Shown: one piece after another, positions 5,191 through 7,770 of the stretch
How the letters are laid out: the number at the start of each line of letters is the position of its first letter
Numbering within the stretch: the first letter of the stretch is position 1
Origin: JAKLDO01 sp035354435
GTDB taxonomy: Bacteria > UBP6 > UBA1177
DNA length: 7,770 nucleotides
Direction: 5' to 3'
Assembly: GCA_035354435.1 (NCBI GenBank)
Contig: DAOQAY010000133.1
Coordinates: forward strand, 1-7,770
Made by a program: the position numbers and the translations under genes
Notes under the pieces: model-generated
Databases searched by the model: none
The model's input: the letters and a program-made list of their open reading frames with translations, nothing else
Told to the model about the DNA's origin: nothing

Positions 5191-6101
5191 TTATTCGACA
5201 TCCGCTGCACAGCGGAAACCTCGTGTATCAAAAATTTCTTCTATATTTTGAGCATTTCTGTTACTTATTCTGAGCTGTTCAGTATCAATAGTCATAAATC
5301 CGCCACCTTTAATNNNNNNNNNNNNNNNNNNNNNNNNNNNNNNNNNNNNNNNNNNNNNNNNNNNNNNNNNNNNNNNNNNNNNNNNNNNNNNNNNNNNNNN
5401 NNNNNNNNNNNNNTTATTTTGCTGCAATCAGGAGTTCCTTCATTTCCCCATGTATAAATATAGCTGTTTGTTTCACAGTCATCATTGCTATGAATTTCAC
5501 AGCCTCCGCGAGCTGCTTTTTCCCATTCACCTTCAGACGGGAGCCGTTTCCCTGCCCATACACAGTAGGCGCGGGCTCCTTCCCAGCTTACACAATTCAT
5601 CGGATGGTTCGTTTTTGATGATCCGAAATTACAGTACTGATCGGTACCTGTTTTATTATAGGTGTCTTCTTCAGCTCCGCAGCCACCTGCATTTATGCAC
5701 TTTTCAAAGTCGGCGACAGTGACTTCATATTTATCAATGAAGTATGCTTTCATTGAAACTTCGTGATATGGCAGCTCGCTAAGCGGGCACTCTGTTTCAA
5801 TATTTTCATTGCATCCTATCCACGCTTTCCCCTGTGGAATGAGAATCATGTCCTTTGTAACATCGACGATTGCATCATCGTCATTTACATTAACATCGGA
5901 AGTGTTTTCATCATTCAGATCATCATTTATCTCGATATCGTTTGTATCAGGTATTGTCTGATAATCGGCAGTTTCATCCGGGTCTTCATTCGATTTGTCA
6001 TTCGTGACATCTCCGTAAATGCTTTCTTCTTTTTCTTTACCGCATGAAACAAGAAAAATGGCAATGGTAATAATTAAAATAACTGATAAAAAGTGCTTCA
6101 T
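5191..6101 (-). CDS. FGE-sulfatase (SUMF1/EgtB/PvdO-like) domain lipoprotein, interrupted by an assembly gap
   Basis: The start is ATG 6101-6099 with GGAGG 5 nt upstream; a TTG at 6113 in the same frame is not needed. Residues 1-20 are a lipoprotein signal with lipobox LVSC (Cys20). Residues about 21-82 are an Asp/Asn/Glu-rich stalk. The FGE-like domain starts near 84 (MILIPQGKAWIGC) and shows YHEVSMKAYFIDKYEVT (112-128), NCVSWEGARAYCVWAGKRLP (169-188), EGEWEKAARGG and YTWGNE. After the gap, 40 residues resume with IKGGGF and end GFRCAADVE. True FGE enzymes convert a sulfatase Cys to formylglycine using two Cys near this C-terminus; here that stretch has none. The family signature block between the WGN and KGG motifs (usually including a GNVWEW motif) falls in the gap. 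The stop lies 3 nt from the stop of the convergent GGDEF gene. A surface or periplasmic binding/structural role is as likely as enzymatic activity. Confidence 0.82.
5314..5413. other. Assembly gap of exactly 100 N
   Basis: A run of 100 undetermined bases lies within the FGE-like gene. The coding frame on the two sides does not join across 100 bases: 229 residues plus one base precede the gap on the - strand, and an exact codon boundary follows it. The size is therefore a placeholder. If the gene is intact, the true length is 2 modulo 3 and, from the usual family layout, probably about 200 bases or more. Confidence 0.97.
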
Positions 6102-6106
6102 TTTTT

Positions 6107-6111
6107 CCTCC
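6107..6111 (-). promoter_or_regulatory. Ribosome binding site of the FGE-like lipoprotein gene
   Basis: GGAGG on the - strand lies 5 nt before ATG 6101. This fixes the start at the ATG that opens the lipoprotein signal MKHF. The longer frame from TTG 6113 would place the site inside the coding sequence. Confidence 0.8.
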
Positions 6112-6130
6112 AATACCCAGAAATCGTGGA

Positions 6131-6158
6131 ATTATAACAAACCGTTCCAATATTTCAA
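6131..6158 (-). promoter_or_regulatory. Sigma-70-type promoter for the FGE-like lipoprotein gene
   Basis: On the - strand, TTGAAA (6158-6153), a 16-bp spacer and a perfect TATAAT (6136-6131). The start point is near 6124, leaving a leader of about 22 nt with the GGAGG site inside. The rest of the 140-bp divergent spacer (6102-6241) holds a TTGACG at 6160-6165 and a TATATT at 6214-6219 in the + direction, but neither has a convincing partner box, so no + promoter is called. Confidence 0.62.
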
Positions 6159-6231
6159 GTTGACGCAGGCGACTCATCTCCGATTGCTTTTAAAAAGCTT
6201 TTCTGTAAAATCTTATATTGTTAATTCTATT

Positions 6232-6237
6232 GGAGGG
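6232..6237 (+). promoter_or_regulatory. Ribosome binding site deciding a TTG start
   Basis: GGAGGG lies 4 nt before TTG 6242. No ATG or GTG gives a lipoprotein signal peptide here, while TTG 6242 opens directly into MRKFLIVTAILALVITSC. This combination makes the non-standard start convincing. Confidence 0.82.
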
Positions 6238-6241
6238 TCAA

Positions 6242-7770
6242 TTGAGAAAATTTCTGATCGTGACGGCAATTCTGGCTCTTGTGATAACTTCGTGTGACGG
6301 AAAGAAATCCAATAATGACAGTGACTTTCAGGATACTGATATTTTAAATGATGATGTTCTGACCGATACGGACTATTCTGACTATGATACTGTGCCAATC
6401 GATGCGGAAATTGATATTGATACGGATGAAACTTTTCAAAATGATGCGGATTCGGAATATCCTGATGGAAATGATGATCAGTCAGCAGATGAGGATGATG
6501 ACCGTGTATTTGTCGATCTGTGCATCGGGAATCCGTGCAAAGACGAGCTGAACAGCACAGGAAAGTGCATTAATCAGGTGAATACATACAAATGCGAATG
6601 TTACAGCGGGTATCACTGGGTGGACGGTGCATGTGAAACTGTGCCCGGACGGCTATATGTGAAAGCTGATGCGACAGGAAAGAACGATGGAATTTCATGG
6701 GAGGATGCATATACCGATCTGCAGGATGCGATAGATGTAGCAGAGGCATATGGTGAAGTCTGGGTAGCTGCCGGTACTTACAAACCGTCCCGGATAGTTC
6801 AGTCGATGACCCCTATTCCTCAACCTGAAGATCCTGATTACAAAAGGTACAATCATTTCTCGCTTAAAAGCAATCTTACTGTCCTCGGCGGTTTCTCCGG
6901 GACAGAAACCAGTATAAATCAAAGGAACTGGGATACTAACAAAACGATATTGAGCGGCGACCTTGACGGTAGTGGCGGACTCAGCAATGGTGATGCATAT
7001 CATGTAATGCTGAATGTGAATATCGGGGATACTGCTGTTCTTGACGGATTTACAATTACCGGCGGGAACGCAAACAGCACATATCAGTCGGTCACAGATG
7101 TTCATATGTGGCACGGCGGAGGTATGAATAACAGAAATTTTGCAAGTCCCACCATAAAGAATTGTATTTTCGAAGGAAACAATGCACTGATAAATGGCGG
7201 CGGAATTGCTGATCTTAACAGCAGTCCTCTGATCTCAGATTGCGAATTCCTTAATAATTCAGCGGCAAGAGGCGGCGGTATTGCAAATTCAACATCAAGC
7301 CCTAGAGTCACAAGAACACTTTTTAAAAATAACAGTTCTTTCGAAGGATATGGCGGTGCTGTTATAAATGCGGACAAGAGCAGAGGCACTTTTTTAGAAT
7401 GCACTTTTGAACACAACACTTCACAGGATGCAGGTGCTATTGCCAATAATGTCAATTCCAACATTACGGTTGATCACTGTACTTTCATTAATAATTCAGC
7501 TGAAAAGAACGGAGGCGCAATTACAAATGCCCAGAGCAGTCCTGTCATAAGAAACTCTATTTTTGACGGAAATGAGGCGAAAGTTAATGGCGGGGCGATA
7601 GAAAATCATGATGACAGCAGTCCGATAATCATTTATTCCCTTTTTAAAAATAACAGCATAACTGATTTCGGCGACGGTGGAGCAATACTGACCAATTCAG
7701 GTGTTCCTTTAATCATAAGTTCGATTTTTTACGGGAATTCCGCCTATAACGGCGGAGCGGTTGCAAACAG
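6242..7770 (+). CDS. Lipoprotein with Asp-rich stalk, EGF-like domain and Pmp-like beta-helix, 3'-truncated by window end
   Basis: The frame is open for 509 codons from TTG 6242 to the window edge; the C-terminus is missing. Residues 1-18 are a lipoprotein signal with lipobox ITSC (Cys18). Residues about 22-90 are an Asp/Asn/Glu-rich, probably extended stalk. Residues 92-132 form a six-cysteine EGF-like domain (Cys94, 99, 109, 118, 120, 131) with the GxCINxxNxYxCxCxxGY pattern. Then LYVKADATGKNDG...SWEDAYTDLQDAID and VWVAAGTYKP (138-182) mark the start of a right-handed beta-helix of the kind found in large bacterial surface proteins. From about 302 at least eight coils repeat FxxN and GGxI motifs. 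The +2 residue is Asp, an inner-membrane retention signal in E. coli but not a reliable rule elsewhere. It is likely a surface or periplasmic adhesin-like or carbohydrate-associated protein; the ligand is unknown. It diverges from the other Asp-stalk lipoprotein gene. Confidence 0.85.
   Translation, partial: MRKFLIVTAILALVITSCDGKKSNNDSDFQDTDILNDDVLTDTDYSDYDTVPIDAEIDIDTDETFQNDADSEYPDGNDDQSADEDDDRVFVDLCIGNPCKDELNSTGKCINQVNTYKCECYSGYHWVDGACETVPGRLYVKADATGKNDGISWEDAYTDLQDAIDVAEAYGEVWVAAGTYKPSRIVQSMTPIPQPEDPDYKRYNHFSLKSNLTVLGGFSGTETSINQRNWDTNKTILSGDLDGSGGLSNGDAYHVMLNVNIGDTAVLDGFTITGGNANSTYQSVTDVHMWHGGGMNNRNFASPTIKNCIFEGNNALINGGGIADLNSSPLISDCEFLNNSAARGGGIANSTSSPRVTRTLFKNNSSFEGYGGAVINADKSRGTFLECTFEHNTSQDAGAIANNVNSNITVDHCTFINNSAEKNGGAITNAQSSPVIRNSIFDGNEAKVNGGAIENHDDSSPIIIYSLFKNNSITDFGDGGAILTNSGVPLIISSIFYGNSAYNGGAVAN
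7145..7770 (+). repeat. Coding repeats: at least eight beta-helix coils of about 25-29 residues
   Basis: Coils begin near residues 302, 328, 353, 381, 407, 433, 460 and 488 of the lipoprotein. Their loose consensus is SSPxIxxCxFxNNxAxxGGAIxN. FxxN and GGA[IV]/GGGI are the two signatures of chlamydial polymorphic membrane protein repeats. The array is still running at the window edge. Two coils share 17 identical bases (7319-7335 and 7640-7656), 321 bp apart and in frame. Confidence 0.85.

Noticed and set aside
5202..5215. Hairpin CCGCT-GCAC-AGCGG near the end of the GGDEF gene as a terminator
   Set aside because: No T-run follows on either strand, and it lies within codons of the conserved GFRCAAD end of the FGE-like gene.
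5856..5885. Third TGTAAC...GTC match with the same 24-nt offset, + strand
   Set aside because: It lacks the following TTT and lies inside and antisense to the Asp-codon-rich stalk of the FGE-like gene, where ATC/GTC repeats make a chance match likely.
6160..6219. + strand sigma-70 promoter for the beta-helix lipoprotein
   Set aside because: TTGACG and TATATT are present but not at compatible spacing; the boxes facing them are poor.
7102..7464. Open frame of 120 codons on the - strand
   Set aside because: It is antisense to the beta-helix repeats; its Pro/Leu-rich product is the mirror of Gly-rich repeat codons.
7145..7770. Direct-repeat array as CRISPR
   Set aside because: The repeats are in-frame protein coils of variable sequence, not identical repeats with unique spacers.

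Overview
This window looks like part of a contig from a low-GC, Gram-negative bacterium, most plausibly an uncultured Myxococcota-like or other deltaproteobacterial lineage (inference). The clues are two lipoproteins with a signal peptide, lipobox and long Asp/Asn-rich stalk in front of an FGE-sulfatase-like or EGF/beta-helix domain, plus two predicted outer-membrane beta-barrels and an ECF sigma factor with a membrane-anchored anti-sigma-like partner. No tRNA, rRNA, CRISPR or mobile element was seen. There is one 100-N assembly gap (5314-5413).

Left part (1-1800): an envelope-signalling module on the + strand. It holds the C-terminal end of an ECF sigma factor (1-99), a single-pass membrane protein that fits an anti-sigma factor (154-753), and an outer-membrane barrel protein (750-1655) that overlaps it by 4 bp. 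An ECF-type promoter (TGTAACTTT, 15 nt, GTC) lies directly after the sigma gene. A second element with the same sequence core and exactly the same spacing lies at 1664-1693. It is followed not by a gene but by about 95 nt ending in a clean Rho-independent terminator (1768-1794). This is a good candidate for a small RNA belonging to the sigma factor's own regulon, in the manner of sigma-E-dependent sRNAs such as RybB and MicA.

Middle part (1793-5187): a GT4-type glycosyltransferase on the - strand (1793-2941) is divergent from a two-gene + strand unit, made of a beta-barrel protein (3060-4040) and a six-TM GGDEF protein (4060-5187). Both divergent units have readable sigma-70-type promoters whose -35 boxes lie 9 bp apart. 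The GGDEF protein has a degenerate active site but an intact RxxD inhibitory site, so it may be a c-di-GMP sensor or a weak enzyme.

Right part (5191-7770): two divergent lipoprotein genes. The - strand one (5191-6101, interrupted by the gap) is a formylglycine-generating-enzyme-like (FGE) protein without the catalytic cysteines of true FGE. The + strand one (6242 to the window end, TTG start) carries an Asp-rich stalk, a six-cysteine EGF-like domain and a right-handed beta-helix with chlamydial-Pmp-type FxxN/GGxI repeats. Nearly every product is predicted to act in or at the envelope, so the window reads as a cell-surface locus with its own stress or sensing regulator.
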